31,975 bases of DNA from Bacilli bacterium (GCA_900767605.1 CAAFZT010000040.1:1-31975); one strand, 5' to 3'; counted from the stretch's first letter, positions 16,386 through 24,230 are shown. The notes: generated from the letters alone by a model not told the origin. Translations and numbers: made by a program.

Positions 16386-18110
16386 ATGAAAAAGAAATCC
16401 TTTGTTTTCTCGTTGGCTTCGAGCCTTCTTGCGTTAACTTGCCTTTCCGGATGCTCCTCCCAAGAAGAAGGAATCGTCCTCAAAGTCCTCAACTGCGAAG
16501 ACTATATCGGCGAGGATGAATTCGATTTCGTCGACGAAGACGGCAACGAACATACCTATGACGACGTTTTGACGGGATTTGAAGAATACGAATCTGCAAA
16601 ACTCGGCAAACCCGTCACGGTGGTTTATGACACCTACGACACGAACGAAACGATGCTTTCCTCCCTCAAAACGGGAAAATCCACCTACGATTTGATCGTC
16701 GCTAGCGATTACACCGTCCAAAAAATGATGATGATGGGCATGCTCCAAAAAATCGATTTGGACCGCGTCCCGCAATATCGCGACAATGTCTCCCCTTATC
16801 TAAAGACCCAACTCGACCAAATTAAAGCGGAAGTGAATGGGTCCGAAGAATCCGTCGGGGATTATTCCCTCGGCTATATGTGGGGAACCCTCGGCATCCT
16901 CTATAATCCCGCCAAAGTCGCTTCCGACAAAGGGATGGAAGAAGAGGATGTTAAAGGGGCCATGAACCACTGGAGCTCGCTTTGGGATCCCCGTTTTAAA
17001 GGGGAAATGTCCGTCAAGGATTCCATGCGCGACACCTATTCGGTTGGTATCATGGAACTCTTTGAAGAAGAAATCATCGCGGATATGAAGGCCTCGAATT
17101 GCTTCGACGAAAACTTCAATTTGCTGGAAGGGAAATGGCAAGAGGCCGTTGATACCTATAACCCCAAATTGAGCGAAATCTTCAACCGCTGCGATGAAGA
17201 AACCGTCTCCAAGGTCAAAGACACCCTCTTGAAACTCAAGGAAAACATCTTTGGTTTCGAGGTGGATTCTGGCAAAGAAGACATGGTCAAAGGAATGATC
17301 GGCATGAACCTCGCTTGGAGCGGGGACGCCGTCTTCTCCATGGATACGGCCGAAGAAGGCAGAAATCCGATTTACATCTATTATTCGGTTCCTCGCACCG
17401 GTGGAAACATCTGGTTCGATGCCTGGATGATGACCAAGGACTGCCAAGGCGAATCCCAAGTCGCCGCCTATGACTTCTTGAATTTTGTGAGCAACCCCCA
17501 GGTTGCCGCCGCCAACATGAACACGATCGGCTACACCTCCTTCATTGGAGGGGAAACCGTCTTGGATTTGGTCCGTGAATGGTATGACCCGCGCTTCCGT
17601 GGCGATTATGAAGAAACCTACGACGACGACGGAGACGAAGTCGCCGATGGAGCCGTTATCGATGGTCAAAAGGTTTCTTGGTCCATTTTAGCGGAAGATA
17701 ACGAATGGAGCGTTGTCGATCTCTCTTACGTCTTTAACCCGACTTCCTATCTCCCAGCTTCCCCCATGGACACGCCGTTAAATAATCCGTGCCTCTTCTA
17801 TACCGATGAACTCGAAGAAGTGCCAGATGGCGATACTACTTGCCTTGCCGGACGTCAGTTCTATGCGCAATATCCGCCGGAAGAATTGATTCCAAAGCTC
17901 GCAATCATGAAAGATTATGGCGAAAATAACCGCTATGTTCTTGCGATGTGGCAGGATGTGAAATCCAACAACTTGCCGTTAGCGGGCGTCATCGTTTTCG
18001 CGGTGATTCTTCTTGCTGCTGCCGCCTTCATCGTGGGCGGAGTCGTGGTGAAAAGACGCTATCACAAGCTTCGCGTTGCCAGACGCAAAGAACACGTCAA
18101 AAATTCCTAA
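16386..18110 (+). CDS. potD: Polyamine-binding lipoprotein PotD with extra C-terminal membrane anchor
   Basis: 574 residues, against about 350 for typical PotD. The signal peptide ends in the lipobox LSGC (Cys23). The binding-protein core is recognisable: LKVLNCEDYI, then VVYDTYDTNETMLSSLKTG, YDLIVASDYTVQKM, GTLGILYNP and DSMRDTYSVGI. Two acidic insertions enlarge it (FDFVDEDGNEHTYDD near residue 40 and an Asp/Glu-rich loop near 410). After residue about 530 comes a hydrophobic helix (LPLAGVIVFAVILLAAAAFI) and a basic tail of about 20 residues, which should end in the cytoplasm. The protein would thus be held at both ends. It is the last gene of the operon, and a terminator follows within 6 bases. 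Confidence 0.92.
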   Translation: MKKKSFVFSLASSLLALTCLSGCSSQEEGIVLKVLNCEDYIGEDEFDFVDEDGNEHTYDDVLTGFEEYESAKLGKPVTVVYDTYDTNETMLSSLKTGKSTYDLIVASDYTVQKMMMMGMLQKIDLDRVPQYRDNVSPYLKTQLDQIKAEVNGSEESVGDYSLGYMWGTLGILYNPAKVASDKGMEEEDVKGAMNHWSSLWDPRFKGEMSVKDSMRDTYSVGIMELFEEEIIADMKASNCFDENFNLLEGKWQEAVDTYNPKLSEIFNRCDEETVSKVKDTLLKLKENIFGFEVDSGKEDMVKGMIGMNLAWSGDAVFSMDTAEEGRNPIYIYYSVPRTGGNIWFDAWMMTKDCQGESQVAAYDFLNFVSNPQVAAANMNTIGYTSFIGGETVLDLVREWYDPRFRGDYEETYDDDGDEVADGAVIDGQKVSWSILAEDNEWSVVDLSYVFNPTSYLPASPMDTPLNNPCLFYTDELEEVPDGDTTCLAGRQFYAQYPPEELIPKLAIMKDYGENNRYVLAMWQDVKSNNLPLAGVIVFAVILLAAAAFIVGGVVVKRRYHKLRVARRKEHVKNS

Positions 18111-18115
18111 GTTCC

Positions 18116-18145
18116 AAAGCCCTTCTGAGCTCAGGGGGCTTTTTT
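18116..18145 (+). terminator. Terminator of the potABCD operon
   Basis: AGCCC (18118-18122) and GGGCT (18136-18140) pair around the inner palindrome CTGAGCTCAG. A run of Ts (18140-18145) follows. It begins 6 bases after the potD stop. Confidence 0.85.
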
Positions 18146-18205
18146 ACTTGCCTAGACCGCTCGTTGGCGTTTCCCAATTTGCCTTGCAATTAAGCAGACT
18201 TAACT

Positions 18206-18253
18206 TTATTTATATATAAATAAGATACAACGCCTCCCCTTTTGTGGCATAAT
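18206..18253 (+). promoter_or_regulatory. rnf operon promoter with 18-base palindrome
   Basis: A perfect palindrome TTATTTATATATAAATAA (18206-18223) lies just upstream of a weak -35 region (ATACAA, 18225-18230), a 17-base spacer and CATAAT (18248-18253). The palindrome centre would be near -45, where activators bind. The rnfC start follows 34 bases after the -10 box, with AGAAAGG unusually far (13 bases) upstream. Confidence 0.45.
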
Positions 18254-18287
18254 TAACCCCGTCAAGCAGAAAGGCTTTTATTTTCTT

Positions 18288-19607
18288 ATGATTGCAAAAA
18301 CAAAAGAAATCAAAGACATCGGCGGCCTGACAGATGAAAGAGAAACGGTGGTTTTACCTCCGCCTCCCTTCGTCTACCTTGCGTTGGAAAACGCGCGTTG
18401 CCCCAAGGCGGAATGCACCGTCAAAGAAGGCGACCACGTCTATCTCCATCAACAAGTTGGACTCCGTCATGGCCCCTCCTTCGAAGAACCCATCCATTCC
18501 ACGGTAAGCGGAAAGGTGGTCGGCTTCGAAAAACGCTATCACCGCGCGGGCAAGATGGTGAATTACATCAAAGTCGAAAATGACTTTAAGGACGAGAAGG
18601 ATCCTAGTGTCTCTCCTCGCAGCATGGAGCAAATCAAGGCTCTCTCCTTTGATGAAGTGGTGGAAATCTTCAAGAACCGCTGCCTCGTGGGATTAGGAGG
18701 ATCTTCCTTCCCAACGTATGTGAAACTTCAATACGCTAAGGACAAGAAGATCGACACGATTCTCATCAACGCGATTGAGTGCGAGCCCTCCATCTCGGCG
18801 GATTATCGCTTATTGGAAGAAAAAGCGGACGACGTCCTTCGTGGCGTCCTTTGCCTCCAAAATCTCTTCCATTGCGGCGATGCGCGCATCTGCATCAAGA
18901 AGAAACACGGCGAGCTCATCGCAAAGCTTCAGGAAAAGATCGCTAAGGATTATGCGGGAAGCGGCATCACCGTCTCCCCGATGCGTAATTACTATCCCCA
19001 AGGCTGGGAAATCGCGATGATCAAAGAAGCCACCCATGGCAAAGTGATCATTCCGCCCGGAAAGAAAGCGTTACCCCCGGATTACGGCATCTTCAACGTG
19101 AATGCCATGACCTGCGCGGGAGTTTGGTACGCCCTCGGCGAGGACGAACCCGTTTATGAACGTTATGTCACCGTCGCCGGAGACGGCATCCATAAGCCCG
19201 TCAACCTCGAAGTCCGCGTTGGCACCCCAATCACCGATTTGATCCAAGCCGCCGGCGGATACAAAGACGAATCGCCAAAGGTTTTGATCCTTGGCGGACC
19301 GATGATGGGCGCTGCTTTGCCTAGCGATGATGCCATCGCCACCAAGACTGTGACTTCGATCATCGTGGAAAATGCCAAAGAAAAGGAAGCAAAACCCTGC
19401 ATCCACTGCGGATCCTGCGTTTATAGCTGCCCGACTCATCTCCAACCGGTTCTCATCATGGAAGCCGTCAAGAGCATGAACCGCGACCGCATCAAAATGC
19501 TCCACCCGCTCAACTGCATCGAATGTGGACTCTGCTCCTATTCCTGCACGTCCGGCATCGCCGTCACCGATTTTGTAAGGAGGGCAAAGATCATCGCAAA
19601 GCTTTGA
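18288..19607 (+). CDS. rnfC: Rnf complex subunit RnfC
   Basis: 439 residues. RnfC is the peripheral subunit on the cytoplasmic side that carries NADH- and FMN-binding sites and two [4Fe-4S] clusters. The N-terminal barrel-sandwich region is typical (FVYLALENARCPKAECTVKE, then GDHVYLHQQVG). The flavin/NADH region contains GLGGSSFPTYVKL and INAIECEPSISADYRLLEE. The two cluster motifs are Cys371, 374, 377, 381 (CIHCGSCVYSCP) and Cys410, 413, 416, 420 (CIECGLCSYSCT). The usual proline after the last cysteine is replaced by Thr in the second. It begins the operon rnfC-D-G-E-A-small protein-B. The Rnf complex couples electron flow between ferredoxin and NAD to Na+ or H+ transport. Confidence 0.95.
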   Translation: MIAKTKEIKDIGGLTDERETVVLPPPPFVYLALENARCPKAECTVKEGDHVYLHQQVGLRHGPSFEEPIHSTVSGKVVGFEKRYHRAGKMVNYIKVENDFKDEKDPSVSPRSMEQIKALSFDEVVEIFKNRCLVGLGGSSFPTYVKLQYAKDKKIDTILINAIECEPSISADYRLLEEKADDVLRGVLCLQNLFHCGDARICIKKKHGELIAKLQEKIAKDYAGSGITVSPMRNYYPQGWEIAMIKEATHGKVIIPPGKKALPPDYGIFNVNAMTCAGVWYALGEDEPVYERYVTVAGDGIHKPVNLEVRVGTPITDLIQAAGGYKDESPKVLILGGPMMGAALPSDDAIATKTVTSIIVENAKEKEAKPCIHCGSCVYSCPTHLQPVLIMEAVKSMNRDRIKMLHPLNCIECGLCSYSCTSGIAVTDFVRRAKIIAKL

Positions 19608-19617
19608 TCGTTTCATT

Positions 19618-20700
19618 ATGGAATTTGTCAAACAATCTGCGCCCCACATCAGAAGGAAAGACAATTTGATGTGGATGCTGCTCAACGTGATCATCGCGTT
19701 GGCCCCCACGGCCATTTGGGCCGCTGTCGTCTCCCCGCTTGCTGCGCTTCGCATCTTCCCCCTTGCGATTGCCACTTGCCTCCTTTGCGAATTCCTCTTC
19801 GTCATCATCACGAAGAAGGATCCCAAAGCCTTTAAGATCGAAAACATCCTTTCTTCGATCATCACTGGCATGATCTATGGCCTTTGCCTCCCCACCGAAA
19901 TGAGCTGGGGCAACGGCATGGGCTATGTCATTGTCATCTTCGGTGCCGCCATTGGCATCATCCTTGGCAAACTCGTCTTCGGCGGGCTTGGCAACAACAT
20001 CTTCAACCCCGCGGCCCTCGGCATGGTCGTCGTGCGCTTGTTCTGGGGCGGATTCTTATCCTCCTCTACCACCAGCACCGGCGGATTCATCGATGGGTCC
20101 ATCGTGGCGGGTGGAACTTCGCTTTCTTATGGAGCGACCTATTCCAACATCGCTAACGCGGACTTCCTTGGCATGTTCTTAGGACGTGCCCCGGGCGCTT
20201 TGGGCGAAGGCTTCCACATCGCAATTCTTGTGGGTCTTGCCTATCTTCTTATCACCCGTACCATCGATTGGCGCGTCTTCGTTTCCTATTTTGGAACCTT
20301 TGCCGTGTTGATGCTTGTGGCGGGAATCGTGGTCCAAACGAAGCTCCCCACGGTTAATTGCGGAGCTTTCTTACTCTATCAATTGCTCTCTGGCGGCATC
20401 CTCTTCGGTGCGGTCTTCATGATCACCGATCCGGTAACCGGACCGATGGGCGGGCCGAACCGCGTCCTCTTTGGCATCTTCGGCGGATTCATGGCCGTCC
20501 TCATCCGTATTGTTTTAAAGACGGAAGGGGTTGCCTATTCGATTCTATTCGCCAACATGATCGCCCCGGTTCTCGATTATCCTTCTTGGTCCTCCTCGAC
20601 CTGGAAGAAGCACCATTTCATCTCCGCCGGCATCATTGGCGTGTTTGGAATCTTGCTCGTTGTGCTCGTCTTGCTATTTAAGAAAGGAGCCATCGCATGA
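19618..20700 (+). CDS. rnfD: Rnf complex subunit RnfD
   Basis: 360 residues with about nine to ten membrane segments. Family stretches include GLGNNIFNPAALGMVVVRLF (about residues 123-142) and the C-terminal DPVTGPMGGPNRVLFGIFGG. RnfD/NqrB carries a covalently bound FMN on the Thr of an SGATP-like motif. The matching place here reads VAGGTSL (Thr167), so the usual Ser is Ala and the usual Ala is Gly; an alternative is YGAT (Thr174). No ribosome binding site is seen before the ATG, which lies 10 bases after rnfC, so coupling to rnfC translation is likely. The last base run overlaps rnfG as ATGA. Confidence 0.94.
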   Translation: MEFVKQSAPHIRRKDNLMWMLLNVIIALAPTAIWAAVVSPLAALRIFPLAIATCLLCEFLFVIITKKDPKAFKIENILSSIITGMIYGLCLPTEMSWGNGMGYVIVIFGAAIGIILGKLVFGGLGNNIFNPAALGMVVVRLFWGGFLSSSTTSTGGFIDGSIVAGGTSLSYGATYSNIANADFLGMFLGRAPGALGEGFHIAILVGLAYLLITRTIDWRVFVSYFGTFAVLMLVAGIVVQTKLPTVNCGAFLLYQLLSGGILFGAVFMITDPVTGPMGGPNRVLFGIFGGFMAVLIRIVLKTEGVAYSILFANMIAPVLDYPSWSSSTWKKHHFISAGIIGVFGILLVVLVLLFKKGAIA

Positions 20701-22217
20701 ATAAATACGTTCAATCTCCGTTAGTCCTCGGCTGCATCTGCGTTTGCTCCGCTGGACTTATCGGTGGGCTTCACTTGGTGGCGGAAAAATACGCGGAAGC
20801 GCATAAATCCACCGAAGCCCCCAAAGAAATTCAATCCCTAAAAGCAGGCGCCACCTTCGTGGAAGTTGCCGATTTCAAACCGACTTCCTTCACGGGTGAT
20901 GCCTCCAAAGTCACCATCGAAAGCGTCTATGAGATGCAAGAAGGCGGAAAACGCACCGGATTCGCCTATTCCGTTAATTGCGGCAAGCCGGTGAAAACCG
21001 ACGTCACCTTCACGGTCGCTTTTGAAGGAGAGGTGAGCGAATCCACCGTCGCTCAGCTTAAGCCGATTGCCATCAACGTGACTTCCGGCGGCGACGCGGG
21101 ATATGACACCAACACGGTTTCCTATGCTCAGGGAATCGTCGATGGCTCCAAACAATTCAACGACGTCAATGACATCGTTAGCGGCGGAACCAAATCCCAG
21201 AAATTCCTTCGCGACGGCTTAACCGCCGCCCGCACGGATTATTTGGCCCGCTATAATGGCGCTGCCCCGACCCCACAACCGACCGACGAAACCCTCGTTT
21301 ACTTCCAAAAGATGTATCCGACGCTAGAAAGCTATTCGGAAGACAAGGACTTCAAGGGCATCTCCTCGTCTACGGATTACGATGGCGAAACGGAAATCAC
21401 CAAGCGTTATCGCGCCGAAGTTGATGGTAAGACTGTCTTCTTCTACGAAGGTAAGGGAACCATCAAAGTCACCGATTATGGCGCCGATAACACGGGCTCT
21501 GTTGACCTCTTTGTTGCTTATGACGCGGAAGTCACCAACACGAACCGCAATCAGATTGCCCCCTCCCATTACGTCGTCGTTTCCTGCAGCTTCTCGGTTC
21601 CGGATTCCTCTATTGACTGGGAAGATTACATCAAGGGCATCATCTCCGGCGACAAAGATGTATTCGAAGATGGCGACCTCATGACGGGCGCCACCCGTTC
21701 CTGCTTGCTCGTCCAAGACTTGCTCATTGGAATGCGCAAGGATTACCACGCGACTCGCCTCGCCGAAATCAAAGCCGGCGTTGGCGGAGCCGTTTCAAAA
21801 ATCTTCTCCGCGGATGCTACCTACGAAGAAGACGCCGCGTTTACCGCTATCGAGACGGAAGGCTATTCCATTTCGAAGCTTTATACGGTTGCCTTAAGCG
21901 AAACCGAAACCGCAAAACTCTATCTTGAAACCACCCAAGCCGCGATTGAAGCGGATGGTACGACCTCCAAGATCACCCTCTACGTTGGGTTCTCGGGAAC
22001 CGCCGAATCGGAAGCCAATGTCCACGTTGCTGGATATTCCGAAGTTTCGTCCAATGGCTTTGACCAATGGAAAGGCTTCATGGATGGGCTCTCCGACGGG
22101 TCGAAGTCCCTCGATAACGACGCGGACATCGCTACCGGAGGCACCCATTCCACCCGTGCCGTCCGCGACATGGTCAAAGGCATGAGAAGCCATTACTTCT
22201 CGTCCTTATCCAAATGA
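20697..22217 (+). CDS. rnfG: RnfG with three tandem FMN-binding domains
   Basis: 506 residues, against about 180-210 for usual RnfG. One N-terminal membrane helix (about residues 7-28) is followed by three consecutive FMN-binding domains on the outer face. Each ends in an ApbE target motif and a similar helix: SGGTKSQKFLRDGL (Thr165), TGATRSCLLVQDLL (Thr333) and TGGTHSTRAVRDMV (Thr483). The spacing is 168 and 150 residues. RnfG normally carries one FMN linked by phosphoester to such a Thr, so this protein could hold three in a row. Its ATG overlaps the rnfD stop, with AAGGAG upstream. The apbE gene needed for attachment lies just after the operon. I see no frameshift or break between domains. 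Confidence 0.93.
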   Translation: MNKYVQSPLVLGCICVCSAGLIGGLHLVAEKYAEAHKSTEAPKEIQSLKAGATFVEVADFKPTSFTGDASKVTIESVYEMQEGGKRTGFAYSVNCGKPVKTDVTFTVAFEGEVSESTVAQLKPIAINVTSGGDAGYDTNTVSYAQGIVDGSKQFNDVNDIVSGGTKSQKFLRDGLTAARTDYLARYNGAAPTPQPTDETLVYFQKMYPTLESYSEDKDFKGISSSTDYDGETEITKRYRAEVDGKTVFFYEGKGTIKVTDYGADNTGSVDLFVAYDAEVTNTNRNQIAPSHYVVVSCSFSVPDSSIDWEDYIKGIISGDKDVFEDGDLMTGATRSCLLVQDLLIGMRKDYHATRLAEIKAGVGGAVSKIFSADATYEEDAAFTAIETEGYSISKLYTVALSETETAKLYLETTQAAIEADGTTSKITLYVGFSGTAESEANVHVAGYSEVSSNGFDQWKGFMDGLSDGSKSLDNDADIATGGTHSTRAVRDMVKGMRSHYFSSLSK

Positions 22218-22232
22218 AAGGAGTGATGCGAA

Positions 22233-23006
22233 ATGGCTAAAGAAAATACTTCCAAAAGATCGCGCATCTTCTTGGACCCCTTGCTGAAGGCCAACCCCTT
22301 GTTCGTCATGGTCCTCGGCACCTGCCCTGCTCTTGCGGTTACGACTTCGTTTGAATCCGCTATCGGCATGGGTCTCCTCTTCACGTTCGTTGTTTTCTTC
22401 TCCAACCTCTTGATTTCCGCCCTGCGGAAAGTCATCCCGGAAGAAGTGGAAACCCCGGCTTACATTGTTATCATCGCGACCTTCGTCACGATTGTTAAGA
22501 TCCTCACCTCGACGTTCTTGCCTGAACTCTATAACAGCCTCGGCGTCTTCGTTTCCTTGCTCGTTGTCAACTGCATCGTTCTCGGCCGTGCCGAGGCCTT
22601 CGCCAACAAAAACGGCGTTGTGGATTCGATGCTCGACGGTTTGGGAAATGGTCTTGGTTATACCTGGGCTATTGCCGTCATCGCGCTCTTCCGCGAAGTC
22701 GTCGGCGCCGGAACCCTTACCTTTGGCAAAACCTTTACCTTCATTCCCCAAATCACCATCCCCATCTTGGGCGGATTCAAGGGAACGAATTTCTCTCTTG
22801 CCATCCCACTATTTAAATCCTCCGCCGGTGGCTTCTTAGTGCTTGGATTCGCTCTTGCAATTCTTGCCGCGGTCAATAACCACAAGAAGCACAAGGCCCA
22901 AGAGGCGTTAAAAGCCCAAAAGGCCAAAGAAGCGGAAGCTCGTAAAGCGGCCCTCGCCGCCAAAGCCGCCGCTAAGCCCGCTACGGTCGCAGAAGGAGGT
23001 AAATAA
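22233..23006 (+). CDS. rnfE: Rnf complex subunit RnfE, with charged C-terminal tail
   Basis: 257 residues, preceded by AAGGAGTGA. Six membrane segments are expected. The two half-helix cysteines that with RnfA hold the membrane [2Fe-2S] cluster are present: Cys31 in LGTCPALAV and Cys114 in VVNCIVLGRAEAFA. LGNGLGYTWA and the rest of the core are normal. The C-terminus is longer than usual: after the last helix comes a tail of about 45 residues rich in Lys, Ala and Glu (KAQEALKAQKAKEAEARKAA), probably helical and cytoplasmic. rnfA follows 2 bases after its stop. Confidence 0.94.
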   Translation: MAKENTSKRSRIFLDPLLKANPLFVMVLGTCPALAVTTSFESAIGMGLLFTFVVFFSNLLISALRKVIPEEVETPAYIVIIATFVTIVKILTSTFLPELYNSLGVFVSLLVVNCIVLGRAEAFANKNGVVDSMLDGLGNGLGYTWAIAVIALFREVVGAGTLTFGKTFTFIPQITIPILGGFKGTNFSLAIPLFKSSAGGFLVLGFALAILAAVNNHKKHKAQEALKAQKAKEAEARKAALAAKAAAKPATVAEGGK

Positions 23007-23008
23007 GC

Positions 23009-23611
23009 ATGCCTTACATCGTTTCATTCTTGCTTGCCATCGTTTCCTACACGGTGATCGATAACGTCATTCTCTCGCGTTATTTCGGTATTTGCTCGTT
23101 CGTTGGCGTTGGCAACAAAGTCAAATCCGCCGTCGGCATGGGAGCTGCTGTCACCTTCGTCACGATGATGGCTGCCCTGGTTTGCTGGCCGATCTTCAAT
23201 TTCATCCTCGTCCCCGCTGGCATGGAATACATGGAGACCATCGTCTTCATCCTTGTCATCGCTTCCTTGGTCCAGATGGTTGGTTATTTCATCAAGAAAA
23301 CCTCGCCCTCTCTCTATAAGACCCTTGGTATCTATCTTCCCTTAATCACGACCAACTGCGCCGTTCTCGGCGTTGTTGAGACGAACATGACCTACGACTT
23401 CGGTCGTTCCATGGCCAATGCCCTCGGCACGTCCTTGGGCTTCGTCCTCGTCATCTTCCTCTTCGCCTGCATCCGCGTGAAGCTCGAAGGCAACGACCTT
23501 CCCAAGGCGTTTAAAGGCGTTCCTATCGCCTTAATCGTCGCGGGCATCATGGCCATCGTCTTCATGGGCCTTGGCGGCATGGTTGACCTTGGCTCTTGGG
23601 GCATCGCCTAA
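23009..23611 (+). CDS. rnfA: Rnf complex subunit RnfA
   Basis: 200 residues, preceded by AAGGAGGT. It is a six-helix membrane protein homologous to RnfE with opposite topology. The conserved cysteines are Cys29 (YFGICSFVGVG) and Cys117 (LITTNCAVLGV), which with Cys31 and Cys114 of RnfE would bind the [2Fe-2S] cluster inside the membrane. Length and motifs are normal. Its stop overlaps the ATG of the following small gene by one base (TAATG). Confidence 0.95.
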   Translation: MPYIVSFLLAIVSYTVIDNVILSRYFGICSFVGVGNKVKSAVGMGAAVTFVTMMAALVCWPIFNFILVPAGMEYMETIVFILVIASLVQMVGYFIKKTSPSLYKTLGIYLPLITTNCAVLGVVETNMTYDFGRSMANALGTSLGFVLVIFLFACIRVKLEGNDLPKAFKGVPIALIVAGIMAIVFMGLGGMVDLGSWGIA

Positions 23612-23859
23612 TGAGCAAAGGCGGGTATATCGCCCTCGCCGTCGTCCTTGTTATTGCATTAGTCGCAATCTTCACCGTCAGCTTCGTCCTTTACGTCAAA
23701 ACTCCGCCCCCCAAGGGTTGCGAGCGGCAAAAAGGCGGAGCCCAGTGTGAGAATTGTGAACAATCTAGTTGCAAATTCTACGAGGCCGCCATGGCGAAAG
23801 CCGCTAAAAAAGAAGAAGAAAAGAAAGCGGAAGAAGAAACTTCCGAGAAAGGAAATTGA
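23611..23859 (+). CDS. Small membrane protein with four cysteines, NqrM-like candidate
   Basis: 82 residues from the ATG at 23611, whose A is the last base of the rnfA stop. It has one N-terminal membrane helix (about residues 7-28), then a short cluster of four cysteines (Cys37, 46, 49, 54; spacing CX8CX2CX4C) and a highly charged Lys/Glu-rich tail. The plan of one helix plus four cysteines on the cytoplasmic side is that of NqrM (DUF539), needed to build the Fe site in Na+-NQR, the relative of Rnf. FeoB-associated Cys-rich proteins are the other look-alike. The position between rnfA and rnfB, translationally coupled, argues for a role in iron delivery to the RnfA/E cluster. Sequence identity with NqrM is not obvious, so this is inference. 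Confidence 0.8.
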   Translation: MSKGGYIALAVVLVIALVAIFTVSFVLYVKTPPPKGCERQKGGAQCENCEQSSCKFYEAAMAKAAKKEEEKKAEEETSEKGN

Positions 23860-23861
23860 AT

Positions 23862-24179
23862 ATGGATATTTTGTGGGCCGTCCTCTTGATGGCGGGATTA
23901 GCCGTCATCCTCGCTCTGCTTATCGTCCTTTTCTCCCATATCTTCCACGTGGAAGAAGACCCCCGCATCGCGGCGGTCGAAAAAATGCTTCCCAATTACA
24001 ATTGCGGCGCCTGCGGTTATGCGGGCTGCCACGATTTGGCGGAAGCTCTTGTGAATGGAGAAGTCAAAAAGGTCAGCCAGTGCAAAGCCGGCAAGAAGGA
24101 CAAGAACTTCGATCCCATTGCCGCCTATTTGAATTCGACGCCGGGACCCGACGGGAAATCTCTTCACGTTAATCCTTAA
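23862..24179 (+). CDS. rnfB: Minimal RnfB: membrane helix plus first [4Fe-4S] domain only
   Basis: 105 residues from the ATG at 23862, with AAAGGAAA upstream. An N-terminal helix (about residues 4-27) is followed by the Fe-S domain with PNYNCGACGYAGC (Cys48, 51, 56) and Cys74, the [4Fe-4S] ligands of every RnfB/RsxB. It then stops. Usual RnfB proteins have 180-330 residues and continue with at least a two-cluster ferredoxin domain, the contact for soluble ferredoxin, which is missing here. The truncation looks genuine: the stop is followed within 5 bases by a terminator, and there is no Cys-rich continuation in any frame. A separate ferredoxin-like partner elsewhere in the genome is possible. 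It is the last gene of the rnf operon. Confidence 0.92.
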   Translation: MDILWAVLLMAGLAVILALLIVLFSHIFHVEEDPRIAAVEKMLPNYNCGACGYAGCHDLAEALVNGEVKKVSQCKAGKKDKNFDPIAAYLNSTPGPDGKSLHVNP

Positions 24180-24184
24180 GAAGA

Positions 24185-24208
24185 TGCCACTTCGGTGGCA
24201 TTTTCTTT
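24185..24208 (+). terminator. Terminator of the rnf operon
   Basis: TGCCAC (24185-24190) and GTGGCA (24195-24200) pair around a stable TTCG tetraloop, followed by TTTTCTTTT. It begins 5 bases after the rnfB stop. Its descending arm overlaps the presumed -35 box of apbE. Confidence 0.85.
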
Positions 24209-24224
24209 TACTCTTTTCTATAAT
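24195..24224 (+). promoter_or_regulatory. apbE promoter, leaderless arrangement
   Basis: GTGGCA (24195-24200) as -35, an 18-base spacer and a consensus TATAAT (24219-24224). The GTG start lies six bases later at 24231 and no ribosome binding site is present. Confidence 0.6.
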
Positions 24225-24230
24225 TCCCGA

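Noticed and set aside
16800..17669. Minus-strand open frame of 289 codons
   Set aside because: Antisense to potD, with no start signals and shadow-type composition.
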